A stretch of 64,000 nt of DNA from Bacteroidota bacterium (GTDB lineage: Bacteria > Bacteroidota > Bacteroidia > CAIKAF01). Where the stretch lies: positions 1 to 64,000 of the forward strand of contig VGMT01000002.1 in NCBI GenBank assembly GCA_016866335.1, read 5' to 3'. Both the position numbers and the translations under genes were made by a program. Below the pieces are notes generated by a model. The model did no database searches. It saw only the letters and a program-made list of their open reading frames with translations, and was not told where the DNA came from. This document shows, piece after piece, positions 17,381-25,707 of the stretch; the stretch's first letter is position 1, and each line of letters opens with the position of its first letter.

Positions 17381-18001
17381 ATGAAGCGAAGGATTTTAGC
17401 CACGGTTTTGCTCTTTTTGTTCTGCCTAACCAATGTGGGGGTGGTGGTGGGAGCCCATACCTGCCTTAAATCCAATCGAACGGACTTTTCTTTGTTTCCA
17501 GGTGCTCATTCCGGGGGTTGTTGTGAACGTGTGGAATCTTTTTCTTTACGCAAAACCGAGGGTTGTGTTGAGGTTCTAAACCCTTCTTCCGAATCTTCGC
17601 ATGGCTGTTCCCGCTCCTCTAAATTGACTCGGCAATCGAAGAATTGTTGCAGCTCTGTTCCAGGTGTCGAGGTTTCTAAGAACATGCATTGCCCCTCAGA
17701 GCAAAATGCTCGGTCGCAAGCTGTTGGAATTGAATGTGGCTTGCTCAAAACAAGCGTTGGTATTTCTGTCTGCACAGCTGAGTCATGTTGCCGGCTTGAT
17801 CAAGTCGCCCTACTCGATTTGCATGTGCGCACCCTTCCCGAAAAATTGTCTGGTCAAACCTTAGTGCTTTCCATGCCTCCGTGCATTCGGATTGTTGGCT
17901 CTGGTTTTTTTGTTTCTTCGAATTACGCTGGCTCGCTTGGAAAGGATTTTTCCTTGCCAAATGCGTGCACAGCCCCTCGCCTGCAGGTTTGGCGCTTATG
18001 A
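17381..18001 (+). CDS. Cysteine-rich exported protein, HYC_CC_PP-like
   Basis: The 206-residue product has a signal peptide ending near VVVG and 14 cysteines after it, including three adjacent pairs (GGCCER, NCCSS, SCCRL). HTC just after the signal peptide, the CC pairs and SMPPC near the end resemble the HYC_CC_PP family of Bacteroidota, although this protein is longer and has T in place of Y. Members of that family often precede a TonB-dependent receptor thought to handle copper or another soft metal. The same order is seen here, 64 bases apart. Metal binding is inference from cysteine content and context. Confidence 0.65.
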   Translation: MKRRILATVLLFLFCLTNVGVVVGAHTCLKSNRTDFSLFPGAHSGGCCERVESFSLRKTEGCVEVLNPSSESSHGCSRSSKLTRQSKNCCSSVPGVEVSKNMHCPSEQNARSQAVGIECGLLKTSVGISVCTAESCCRLDQVALLDLHVRTLPEKLSGQTLVLSMPPCIRIVGSGFFVSSNYAGSLGKDFSLPNACTAPRLQVWRL

Positions 18002-18065
18002 AAATGGAAAGTGATTTTCGGGGCTAGTCCCATGTTTTTCCTTCATCCATTTTTAGTTTAAAACC

Positions 18066-20279
18066 ATGACAAATTTTAATTTAATTTGGCGATTAAGCCT
18101 ATTTTTTATCTCTTGTGTAGCGGCAAATGCCCAAACCTTTCAAGGTAGGGTGAGCGATTCTTTAGACCGCCCCTTGCCTTCGGCCCGCGTGGTTTGGCTG
18201 CTTAGCCAAGGAGGAATAGGTGGGGGGCACTACACCGACAGCTTAGGTCGCTTTTCGTTTAATCTAAAAAGCCAACCTGAATCGGTTAAAGCCGTTGTGT
18301 CGGCCCCCAATTATTTTGCTGACACCATCTTGCTGCAATCCGGCATACCCTATCCTATTCAGTTGCGTGCAAAAACACTGAATGCCTATGAGTTGGTGGT
18401 GGAATCGTTTTCTACATCGCTGTACACAGCCAAACCCCAGTTTATTGAAAACATAGGTTCCAAAGAATTGAGGCGGGCTGCTTGTTGCAATTTATCGGAA
18501 TCGTTCGAAACCAATGCCACCGTTGATGTAGGCTTTACCGATGCAATTACGGGTGCCAAAACCATTCAGTTGTTGGGCCTTGATGGGCGTTATGTTTCCA
18601 TTACATCTGAACAATTTCCCTCCATTCGAGGCCTTGCCTCGTCCTATGGCATTGGATACATTCCTGGCCCATGGATGGAATCGATTCAAATTTCAAAAGG
18701 GTCGGGTTCCGTGGTGAATGGCTTTGAGTCTATGGCCGGGCAAATCAATGTGGAGCTTAAAAAGCCTGAAACCGCCGATCGGTTTTACCTGAATGGGTTT
18801 TTGAATCACCTGGGTCGGGTCGAAATGACCGTGCAGCATGCCGAACGGCTTAACCCTCGCTGGTCGGTACTTACTTTAGCACACGGCGATTATTTTGAAA
18901 CCATCACCGACCGTAACGTAGATGGTTTTTTAGACATTCCCTTTAAGAAATCGGTAAGCGGTATGCACCGCTGGAAATTTCAAGGCAAGCGCATGGAATC
19001 TCAAGTTGGAGTTAAGGTGTTGGCCGAGGACCGGAAAGGGGGTACGCTGTCTGCCTTTCAGCAGCCATCTCTGGGGCCTGTATTTATGGCTGCTGCCTCA
19101 ACTCTGCGGGCCGAGGGATATGGAAAAACCGGTTTTTTCTTTGCTGGCAAACCCTACCAATCCTTGGGTTTGATGTACTCGGGCACCTTTCATGACCAGC
19201 GTGGGCCCATCGCAGGGCGCTATTATTTAGGCCAGGAATACAGCGGATATTTTAATTTGGTTTTTCAATCGCGCATTGTCAACGACAATCATACGTTCAA
19301 AGCAGGCTCGTCGATGCTGTACGATCAGGTAGAAGAGGGGCTAGATTCGCTCGTTTTCTCTCGGACCGAGGCTGTCCCCGGGGTTTTTCTGGAGTACACC
19401 TGGAAGCCGCTAAGTTCCCTTCAAGTGGTAACGGGTGGGCGCCTTGACGCGCACAACTTGTTTGGCTTGGTTGCCCAACCGCGCTTTCATCTGCGCTGGG
19501 AACCCAAATGCGGTTATGTATTTCGGCTGAGCGGAAGCCGCGGTTTTCGCAGTCCCAACCCCTTTGCAGACCGTATGGGCATGTTGATGACCAGCCGAAG
19601 CATTTCGGTTGATATTCCAGAATGGAGGCCTGAATTAACCTGGACTTATGGTGGTGGTTTTCAGTGGGTGCGCACCCTTTTCGGGCGCGATGCTCAATTC
19701 ACATTGGATTTCTTTGAAACGCGGTTTGAGCGGCAATTTGTGGCCGACCGGGAACAAAGTGGGCAACTTCGCATGTATTATGTTGAGGGAAGGGGCTATT
19801 CACGGGTGGCACAGGCCAATGCGTCGTTTTTTCCATTGGAACGGTTTGAGCTGAGGCTGGGCTGGAAATGGCAGGACGTGCAGGCAGAATTTCAAGGTCA
19901 AATGTTGAGTATGCCGCTGATGTCGGACCACCGAGGTGTATTTACAGCGGGATATAACTGGAAAAAGGCGGGATTTACAGTAGATGCAACGGTGCAATTG
20001 ATGGGTCCTGGCCGTTATCCAACTGTTGTTGATCCGGGATTATCTGAGCCTAGACCGTTAAAAACACCTTGGTTTGGAATTGTATTGCTTCAAATGACAA
20101 AGCTCTTTGGACCGGTTGATTTGTATGCCGGGGTGGAAAATCTGCTGGATTACCGGCAAGAAAACCCATTGGTTGATCCAGGGAATCCAAATGGCAACAA
20201 TTTTGATGCTTCGTTGGTGTACGCGCCGATTTTTGGCCGCACATTCTACATTGGAATTCACCTGACGCCGTTTAAATAG
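18066..20279 (+). CDS. TonB-dependent outer-membrane receptor
   Basis: The 737-residue product has a signal peptide (to AANAQ), a CarboxypepD_reg-like beta domain (residues of about 22-110, GRVSDSLDRPLPSARVV), a plug domain (about 115-235, with SFETNATVDVGFTDAITGAK and the closing GQINVELKKPE) and a 22-strand barrel ending in ...RTFYIGIHLTPFK. Two adjacent cysteines (140-141) sit just before the plug core, a feature I associate with receptors paired with HYC_CC_PP proteins. It imports a substrate that needs TonB energy. The neighbour suggests a metal, not a siderophore or glycan, and there is no SusD partner. Confidence 0.9.
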   Translation: MTNFNLIWRLSLFFISCVAANAQTFQGRVSDSLDRPLPSARVVWLLSQGGIGGGHYTDSLGRFSFNLKSQPESVKAVVSAPNYFADTILLQSGIPYPIQLRAKTLNAYELVVESFSTSLYTAKPQFIENIGSKELRRAACCNLSESFETNATVDVGFTDAITGAKTIQLLGLDGRYVSITSEQFPSIRGLASSYGIGYIPGPWMESIQISKGSGSVVNGFESMAGQINVELKKPETADRFYLNGFLNHLGRVEMTVQHAERLNPRWSVLTLAHGDYFETITDRNVDGFLDIPFKKSVSGMHRWKFQGKRMESQVGVKVLAEDRKGGTLSAFQQPSLGPVFMAAASTLRAEGYGKTGFFFAGKPYQSLGLMYSGTFHDQRGPIAGRYYLGQEYSGYFNLVFQSRIVNDNHTFKAGSSMLYDQVEEGLDSLVFSRTEAVPGVFLEYTWKPLSSLQVVTGGRLDAHNLFGLVAQPRFHLRWEPKCGYVFRLSGSRGFRSPNPFADRMGMLMTSRSISVDIPEWRPELTWTYGGGFQWVRTLFGRDAQFTLDFFETRFERQFVADREQSGQLRMYYVEGRGYSRVAQANASFFPLERFELRLGWKWQDVQAEFQGQMLSMPLMSDHRGVFTAGYNWKKAGFTVDATVQLMGPGRYPTVVDPGLSEPRPLKTPWFGIVLLQMTKLFGPVDLYAGVENLLDYRQENPLVDPGNPNGNNFDASLVYAPIFGRTFYIGIHLTPFK

Positions 20280-20280
20280 G

Positions 20281-20385
20281 TTTGCGCCCTTTGATAGGGC
20301 TGCACCCTATCCTAGCGTATTGCGCCCTTTGATAGGGCTGCACCCTATCCTAACATATTGCGCCCTTTCAGGGCTTTGCGGCTTG
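20281..20385. repeat. Short hairpin repeat cluster, family II, 38-bp period
   Basis: TGCGCCC starts at 20283, 20321 and 20359, an exact 38-base period. The first two units carry the palindrome ATAGGG-CTGCA-CCCTAT; the third ends in GCGCCCTTTCAGGGC as in the 4-kb cluster. The stem differs from the one at 4 kb (CACAGGG/CCCTGTG) on both sides at once. Confidence 0.85.
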
Positions 20386-20950
20386 GAGGAATTTGTTTTA
20401 GTTGATGGTTGTTGGACAGGGATGGGAGCGGTTTGGCGTAAAGTTACGACGATTAGAGTCGCAATCTGTCTGTTTAACAGAAAGGACCCCCATGGGCTGG
20501 TCAAATTTATTCTTGATTGTTGCTGCGACAAAAAATTTGAAGTACGTTATAATTTCCTTCCTCCAACGTAATCAACCTTCTTTGTTTTCCGCCTCAACAA
20601 CCTATTTCAAAAAGGGTATATCGCCACTACACCCCGTCTCAATCCCTATATTCCCGCCTCAAGACTTCAGCAAAGTTACCTTTGTTATTGCCAAGAAGCA
20701 CCTTTGAGACCCCCGAGTAAACCTTGGATTTCCTTGCGGAAATCTTTTGACTTACCCATCACACTTCACTCCAAATGAACCCTAAGTGTTCTTCGCCACC
20801 CCAAATACGTGACGAAGCAAATTCATTCAAAAAATTGTTTCACTAGTGAGCTTCAAAATTACGAAGGGCGTATAGACTTGTCAAGTGAAATTTTCATTTT
20901 TTTGATTTTTTTTAGAAATGGGCTGTATGGTTTTGGACTGGCATTGTTTG
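20386..20950. other. Gene-poor stretch
   Basis: No convincing gene is seen. Open frames on both strands are short, lack family features and cross repeat sequence. The composition is AT-rich in its second half. It may hold decayed sequence or a small RNA, but nothing specific can be pointed to. Confidence 0.5.
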
Positions 20951-21113
20951 TGAGGATTGCGGGAGGGATTGAACCAGGTGGCCCGCAAGGGTGTCAAGCC
21001 CCGGCCCCGCGTGGGGCGGAGGCGACTTCAGGAGCCACCGCAACCCCGCTGGGGCCGAGGCTTACAACCGCGGACCACTGGTGAAAGCCCGTTTACCCGC
21101 CCCCCCAAAAAAA
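20951..21113 (+). repeat. Structured intergenic element HP3
   Basis: The outer box is TGAGGATTGCGGGAGGGATT then GAACC; the core at 21018-21041 is GGAGGCGACTTCAGGAGCC followed by ACCGC; the end is GGTGAAAGCCCG, CCCGCC and A7. Left arm 20975-21017 and right arm 21042-21080 are complementary over most of their length (GGCCCCGC with GCTGGGGCC, CAGG/CCACTG). GCGGG of the outer box pairs with CCCGC at the edge. It lies upstream of the AlbA_2 gene. Confidence 0.85.
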
Positions 21114-21170
21114 CCATGTTGTTCAGAGGCAAATTTTAATTTCAAGTGGATTTGTGTACTTTCAAATTCC

Positions 21171-21821
21171 ATGAAAACGGCTGTTGACCATTCTGTGCTG
21201 TTGCGAAAGTGGATTGCCGAGGGCGAGCATGCTCGGCAGGATTTTAAGTTTTTGGTGTCGGATGCCCGAAAAATAGCTCGGACCTTGTGCGCTTTTGCAA
21301 ATGCTGATGGGGGGCGGCTATTGGTTGGAGTAAAAGACAATGGCAGCATTTCGGGCATTCGTTCGGAGGAAGAGTTTTACATGTTGCAGACCGCATCGCA
21401 GTTGTTTACTAAGCCCCGCGTTCCTTTTACAACCGAAGTGCTTGTGTCGGCCGGAAAACAAGTGCTTTGTGTTCAGGTCGAGTCCTCGGTGCAACGGCCG
21501 CATTTGTTCCGAAACGAAGCCGAAGAGTGGCTGCCGTATTTCAGATTGGGCGACCGTGACGTACGGGCCGATGCTGTTGTGCTGCGAAATTGGGAATTGG
21601 ACTTGCAGCCCCGGGGCAACGTGCGCCCTTTTGGTGCAGCCGAGGCGAGGCTCTTGGAGTTTTTGCAAACCCATCCTTACATCACCCTTTCTAAAACCAA
21701 GCGGGTAACCGGATTGAGGTACCCCGCTGCGGTTGAACTGTTAGCAACCCTTTTGCGTTGGAATTTAGTGCAAGTAATTCCAAATTTAGAAGGTCTGGCT
21801 TACCGCTTAAAACCAAATTAA
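21171..21821 (+). CDS. AlbA_2 (Schlafen-like) domain protein
   Basis: The 216-residue product has an AlbA_2 domain (PF04326) over about residues 10-120: [11 protein letters not shown], then [11 protein letters not shown]-like [20 protein letters not shown] and the [12 protein letters not shown] stretch. A short helical C-terminus ([21 protein letters not shown]) looks like a winged helix. AlbA_2 proteins bind nucleic acid and many are thought to be regulators; the role here is unknown. I chose the ATG at 21171 because the longer in-frame reading would start inside element HP3 and translate its core. Confidence 0.8.
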   Translation: MKTAVDHSVLLRKWIAEGEHARQDFKFLVSDARKIARTLCAFANADGGRLLVGVKDNGSISGIRSEEEFYMLQTASQLFTKPRVPFTTEVLVSAGKQVLCVQVESSVQRPHLFRNEAEEWLPYFRLGDRDVRADAVVLRNWELDLQPRGNVRPFGAAEARLLEFLQTHPYITLSKTKRVTGLRYPAAVELLATLLRWNLVQVIPNLEGLAYRLKPN

Positions 21822-21895
21822 CCTTAAAATTCAATCCTTGTTTTGCAACTCCGAAGGGGGAATGTATCTTTAGACCTTTAAAATCAAAAAACAAC

Positions 21896-22777
21896 ATGAG
21901 CGTACTGGTATCTAAGGCATCTAAAATTATTGTTCAAGGTTTTACAGGCAATGAGGGGACTTTTCATGCTTCTCAAATGATTGAATACGGAACGCAGGTA
22001 GTGGGAGGCGTTACTCCAGGAAAAGGAGGAAGCATGCATTTAGACCGCCCTGTTTTTAATACAGTGGCCGATGCTGTTGTTCAGACCGGGGCCCATGTGT
22101 CCATTATTTTTGTGCCGCCCGCTTTTGCTGCTGATGCCATTATGGAAGCGGCTGACGCAGGGGTGTCGGTCATTGTGTGCATAACGGAAGGGATTCCTAC
22201 CTCAGACATGATTCAGGTAAAGGCCTATTTATCTGAAAAATCCTGTAGGCTTATTGGGCCAAACTGCCCGGGGGTTATTACAGCCGAAGAGGCAAAAGTG
22301 GGTATAATGCCTGGTTTTGTATTTAAAAAAGGCAACATTGGAATTGTATCAAAAAGCGGCACCTTGACGTATGAGGCAGCCGACCAGGTTGTAAAGGCTG
22401 GGTTGGGTATAACCACTGCGATTGGAATTGGGGGCGACCCTATTATTGGAACTACTACCCGCGAGGCCGTTGAATTGTTGATGAACGACCCTGAGACCCA
22501 TGGAATTATTATGATAGGCGAAATTGGCGGTGGAATGGAGGCCGAAGCCGCACGCTGGATCAAAGAGCATGGAACGAAGCCGGTGGTTGGATTTATTGCT
22601 GGTCAAACGGCTCCTGCAGGGCGCAGAATGGGGCATGCCGGTGCCATTGTTGGCGGAGCTGATGACACAGCCGCTGCAAAAATAGCCATAATGGAAGCCT
22701 GCGGAATCCATGTTGTTCATTCGCCCGCAAGTATTGGCGCCAAAATGGCCGAAGTTCTTCAACCCGTTTCACTTTAA
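21896..22777 (+). CDS. sucD: Succinyl-CoA ligase (ADP/GDP-forming) alpha subunit
   Basis: The 293-residue product is full length for SucD. It has the CoA-binding Rossmann part ([20 protein letters not shown], residues 13-32), the [13 protein letters not shown] segment, GPNCPGVI, and the active-site histidine in [10 protein letters not shown] (His 247). With the beta subunit it converts succinyl-CoA to succinate while making a nucleoside triphosphate in the TCA cycle. SucC is not adjacent; split sucC and sucD are common in Bacteroidota. A -7 box variant (TATCTTTA, 21865-21872) lies 23 bases upstream and supports this start. It begins 74 bases after the AlbA_2 gene ends. Confidence 0.95.
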   Translation: MSVLVSKASKIIVQGFTGNEGTFHASQMIEYGTQVVGGVTPGKGGSMHLDRPVFNTVADAVVQTGAHVSIIFVPPAFAADAIMEAADAGVSVIVCITEGIPTSDMIQVKAYLSEKSCRLIGPNCPGVITAEEAKVGIMPGFVFKKGNIGIVSKSGTLTYEAADQVVKAGLGITTAIGIGGDPIIGTTTREAVELLMNDPETHGIIMIGEIGGGMEAEAARWIKEHGTKPVVGFIAGQTAPAGRRMGHAGAIVGGADDTAAAKIAIMEACGIHVVHSPASIGAKMAEVLQPVSL

Positions 22778-22795
22778 CTTTTAATTTAGAATCAA

Positions 22796-25669
22796 ATGAG
22801 GTATTTTTTATCCTTAGTCCTTGCATTATGTATTGGATTTAGCTCTACAGCCCAACAGGTACACCCCGATTATTGGGACGGACAAGTGTACGTTAAATTA
22901 AATTCGTACCGAGATTTAGGTGGGTTTTCAGAAGAGGTTAATTTGAAAGAGACCGATTTTATCACCGAATTGGCTGCTGAATTTGGAATTTACCGGTTGA
23001 GAAAGCCTTTTTACAGGGCTACAAGCACGGAGGTTTCTCATATTTATCAGCTGTATTTTACCGAGTCGGCCAAGGTAAAGGGATTGATTCAAAAGCTGCA
23101 GAGGCATGGATTTGTAGCGTATGCCGAGCAGGTTCCTATACTACGACCCACCTTGACGCCCAACGACATTGGCCCTCAATCGGGTACCAATAGCCAATGG
23201 TTTTTGTATCAGATTTCAGCCTTAACCGCTTGGGATATTTCAACGGGCTCAAGCAACATTAAAGTGGCTATTGTTGACGATGCGGTTAAAATCAACCACC
23301 CCGATTTGGCTCCGGTTATTTGGATCAATCCGGGTGAAATTGCCAACGATGGCATTGACAACGACGGCAATGGCTACATTGATGATGTGAACGGATTTGA
23401 TGTTGCCGACAACGACAACAATCCAATGCCACCAACTTCAAGCTTTAGCCATGGAACCCACGTTGCGGGTTGTGCCGGTGCCGCCACCAACAATGGAGTT
23501 GGCGTCGCCTCTATTGGTTTTGGAATTCGATTGATTCCCGTAAAATCTACCGACCAAGCTCAATATGTTACCGATGGGTACTCTGGGGTGGTGTATGCTG
23601 CCGATGCAGGAGCCGATGTGATTAACATGTCTTGGGGCGGAAGTGGCGGAGGCCAAACTGGGCAGAACATCATTAATTATGCCCGGAATAAGGGCTGTGT
23701 GCCCGTGGCAGCTGCCGGAAACAACAACAGCACCTCCATTTTTTATCCAGCTGGATATATCGGCGTGATTACCGTTGCCGCCACAACCACCGGCGATGCC
23801 CGGGCTTCGTTTTCCAATTACGGTTCTTGGATTAAAATTTCGGCCCCAGGCACCAGCATTCGTTCTACCTACATAGGTAGCAGCGGTTCTACCATAACGG
23901 ACACCTACGGAAGTTTGCAAGGAACTTCTATGGCCTCTCCCATCGTAGCTGGCCTCTGCGGTTTGATGTTAAGTCTAAACCCGAATTTAACACAACAGCA
24001 AATTGAGAACTGCTTGTACTCAACGGCCGACCCGGTTACCACAAACTCAGGTCAAATGGGAGCCGGTCGAATTGATGCCACGGCAGCCATGCAATGCGTG
24101 GCCAGCAGCATGAATACCGCTCCAATTTCCAATATCGGCTCAGATGTTCAGCAAATTTGCCCAGGCAGCAGCATTCAGTATTATGGAAGCAGCAGCAGCG
24201 GGGTTGCGAATACCTATTCTTGGTCTTTCCCTGGCGGGGTTCCCTCGACCTCAACAGCCCAGAATCCTATCGTAACCTATGCCAATCCAGGCAGCTACAA
24301 CGTTACCTTAATTACCAGCAACAATTTTGGAACAGATACACTTATTACAACCAATTATATTGCCGTGGGCAACAATGCCCTAGAAGTCATTTTTAAAGAA
24401 GATTGGGAGGCCAACAGCCCCACTATGGCTTCTTGGGGCGTTTCAAATCCCGACAACGGAAATACCTGGAGCCTTTTCACCACAGGCGGCAATTTGTCTG
24501 GGTCTAGGTCCATCGGAATGCGGTTTTTTACCTATCAAAATGCCTTAGGTCAAAGGGATTATTTGTTGTCTCCAAAATTGGATTTCAGCAACAATACCAA
24601 TATTGAAATGACCTTTTCGCACGCCCACCGAAGGTACTCTCAAAATGAAACGGACTCTCTAATCATTAAGGTAACCACCGACGGAGGAAATACCTGGGTA
24701 GAGATTTTTGCCGAAGGAGAATCCGGGCAAGGGACTTTTGCCACAAATTCAATTACAACCAACGAGTTTATTCCAAGCACTTCTACCGATTGGTGTTTTG
24801 GTGGAAATATCGGAGCGAGCTGCTTTACCCTAGATTTAAGTGCCTTTGACGGAGCCGATAGTGCCTACATTATGTTTGAAAGCGTGAATGCCTATGGAAA
24901 CAATTTGTTTTTAGATGATATTTCGGTTCGGGGTGTTTGTGGCGCCCCGCCAACCAGCGTGGTTGCCGCATTTACCGCTTCGAATACCACTATATGCCAA
25001 GGCGACCTGGTTAACTTTACCGATGCAAGTCAAAATGCCACATCTTGGGCGTGGAGTTTTCAAGGGGGAACACCAGCAACCTCAACCCAACAAAATCCAA
25101 GCGTTCAGTATTTAAACGCGGGAAATTTCACGGTCAGTTTAACCGCCACTGGAAACCAAGGATCAGATTCTGAAGTGCAAGCGGGCTTGATTACGGTTAA
25201 TTCAACCCCCTCGGCAAGCATCAGCCTAAATGGTTCGGTTTTGCAAGCGGTTCCAACCGGTATGACTTACCAATGGTTTTTGAATGGCGTGGCTATTCCT
25301 GGTGCAACTTCAGGCAACTTTACTCCCACACAAAATGGTGCTTACACGGTTCAAGTTACCAACGGCGATGGCTGTACATCTACCTCTGCGGCCTTTAATT
25401 TTGTAAGCAGCATAGACGAAGTTTCCGTTCAGGCTTTGATTTATCCCAACCCTGCATCAAATTTTGTTTGGGTTAAACTCAAAAACAAACCTTCAGGTAG
25501 TATGCTTGTGGAATTATTGGATGTGTCGGGCCGAAAAGTTTGGCAACGGTTGGGCTTGGCAGAACAAGAATTAATGGTTCCGCTTTCCAATTTGGCCGAC
25601 GGCACCTATACCCTGCGGTTGCAAACAGATCAAGGGACTTTGATTCATCGAATTCAAATTTTAAATTAA
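22796..25669 (+). CDS. Secreted S8 (subtilisin-like) peptidase with PKD modules and T9SS tail
   Basis: The 957-residue product has a signal peptide (to STAQ), a propeptide-like region (25-130) and an S8 catalytic domain with Asp 161 (VAIVDDAV), His 219 (SHGTHVAG), the oxyanion Asn in AAGNNNS and Ser 378 (GTSMASP). A PKD module (about 440-525), a jelly-roll or MAM-like module (about 528-715, LLSPKLDFSNNTNIEMTFSH), a second PKD module (about 725-800), an Ig-like part and a type A sorting domain (IYPNPASNF to the end) follow. It is an extracellular protease exported by T9SS that likely digests proteins for nutrition. It starts 18 bases after sucD, which may be chance. Confidence 0.92.
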   Translation: MRYFLSLVLALCIGFSSTAQQVHPDYWDGQVYVKLNSYRDLGGFSEEVNLKETDFITELAAEFGIYRLRKPFYRATSTEVSHIYQLYFTESAKVKGLIQKLQRHGFVAYAEQVPILRPTLTPNDIGPQSGTNSQWFLYQISALTAWDISTGSSNIKVAIVDDAVKINHPDLAPVIWINPGEIANDGIDNDGNGYIDDVNGFDVADNDNNPMPPTSSFSHGTHVAGCAGAATNNGVGVASIGFGIRLIPVKSTDQAQYVTDGYSGVVYAADAGADVINMSWGGSGGGQTGQNIINYARNKGCVPVAAAGNNNSTSIFYPAGYIGVITVAATTTGDARASFSNYGSWIKISAPGTSIRSTYIGSSGSTITDTYGSLQGTSMASPIVAGLCGLMLSLNPNLTQQQIENCLYSTADPVTTNSGQMGAGRIDATAAMQCVASSMNTAPISNIGSDVQQICPGSSIQYYGSSSSGVANTYSWSFPGGVPSTSTAQNPIVTYANPGSYNVTLITSNNFGTDTLITTNYIAVGNNALEVIFKEDWEANSPTMASWGVSNPDNGNTWSLFTTGGNLSGSRSIGMRFFTYQNALGQRDYLLSPKLDFSNNTNIEMTFSHAHRRYSQNETDSLIIKVTTDGGNTWVEIFAEGESGQGTFATNSITTNEFIPSTSTDWCFGGNIGASCFTLDLSAFDGADSAYIMFESVNAYGNNLFLDDISVRGVCGAPPTSVVAAFTASNTTICQGDLVNFTDASQNATSWAWSFQGGTPATSTQQNPSVQYLNAGNFTVSLTATGNQGSDSEVQAGLITVNSTPSASISLNGSVLQAVPTGMTYQWFLNGVAIPGATSGNFTPTQNGAYTVQVTNGDGCTSTSAAFNFVSSIDEVSVQALIYPNPASNFVWVKLKNKPSGSMLVELLDVSGRKVWQRLGLAEQELMVPLSNLADGTYTLRLQTDQGTLIHRIQILN

Positions 25670-25674
25670 AATTC

Positions 25675-25698
25675 AAACCCGCTTCGGCGGGTTTTTTT
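25675..25698 (+). terminator. Intrinsic terminator after the S8 peptidase
   Basis: An eight-base perfect stem (AAACCCGC with GCGGGTTT) around a TTCG loop runs into a T tract. Confidence 0.9.
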
Positions 25699-25707
25699 CT
25701 ATAACCT

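Noticed and set aside
20809-21170. Open frames running from the gene-poor stretch through HP3
   Set aside because: They translate the HP3 core and end in or fuse artificially to the AlbA_2 gene.
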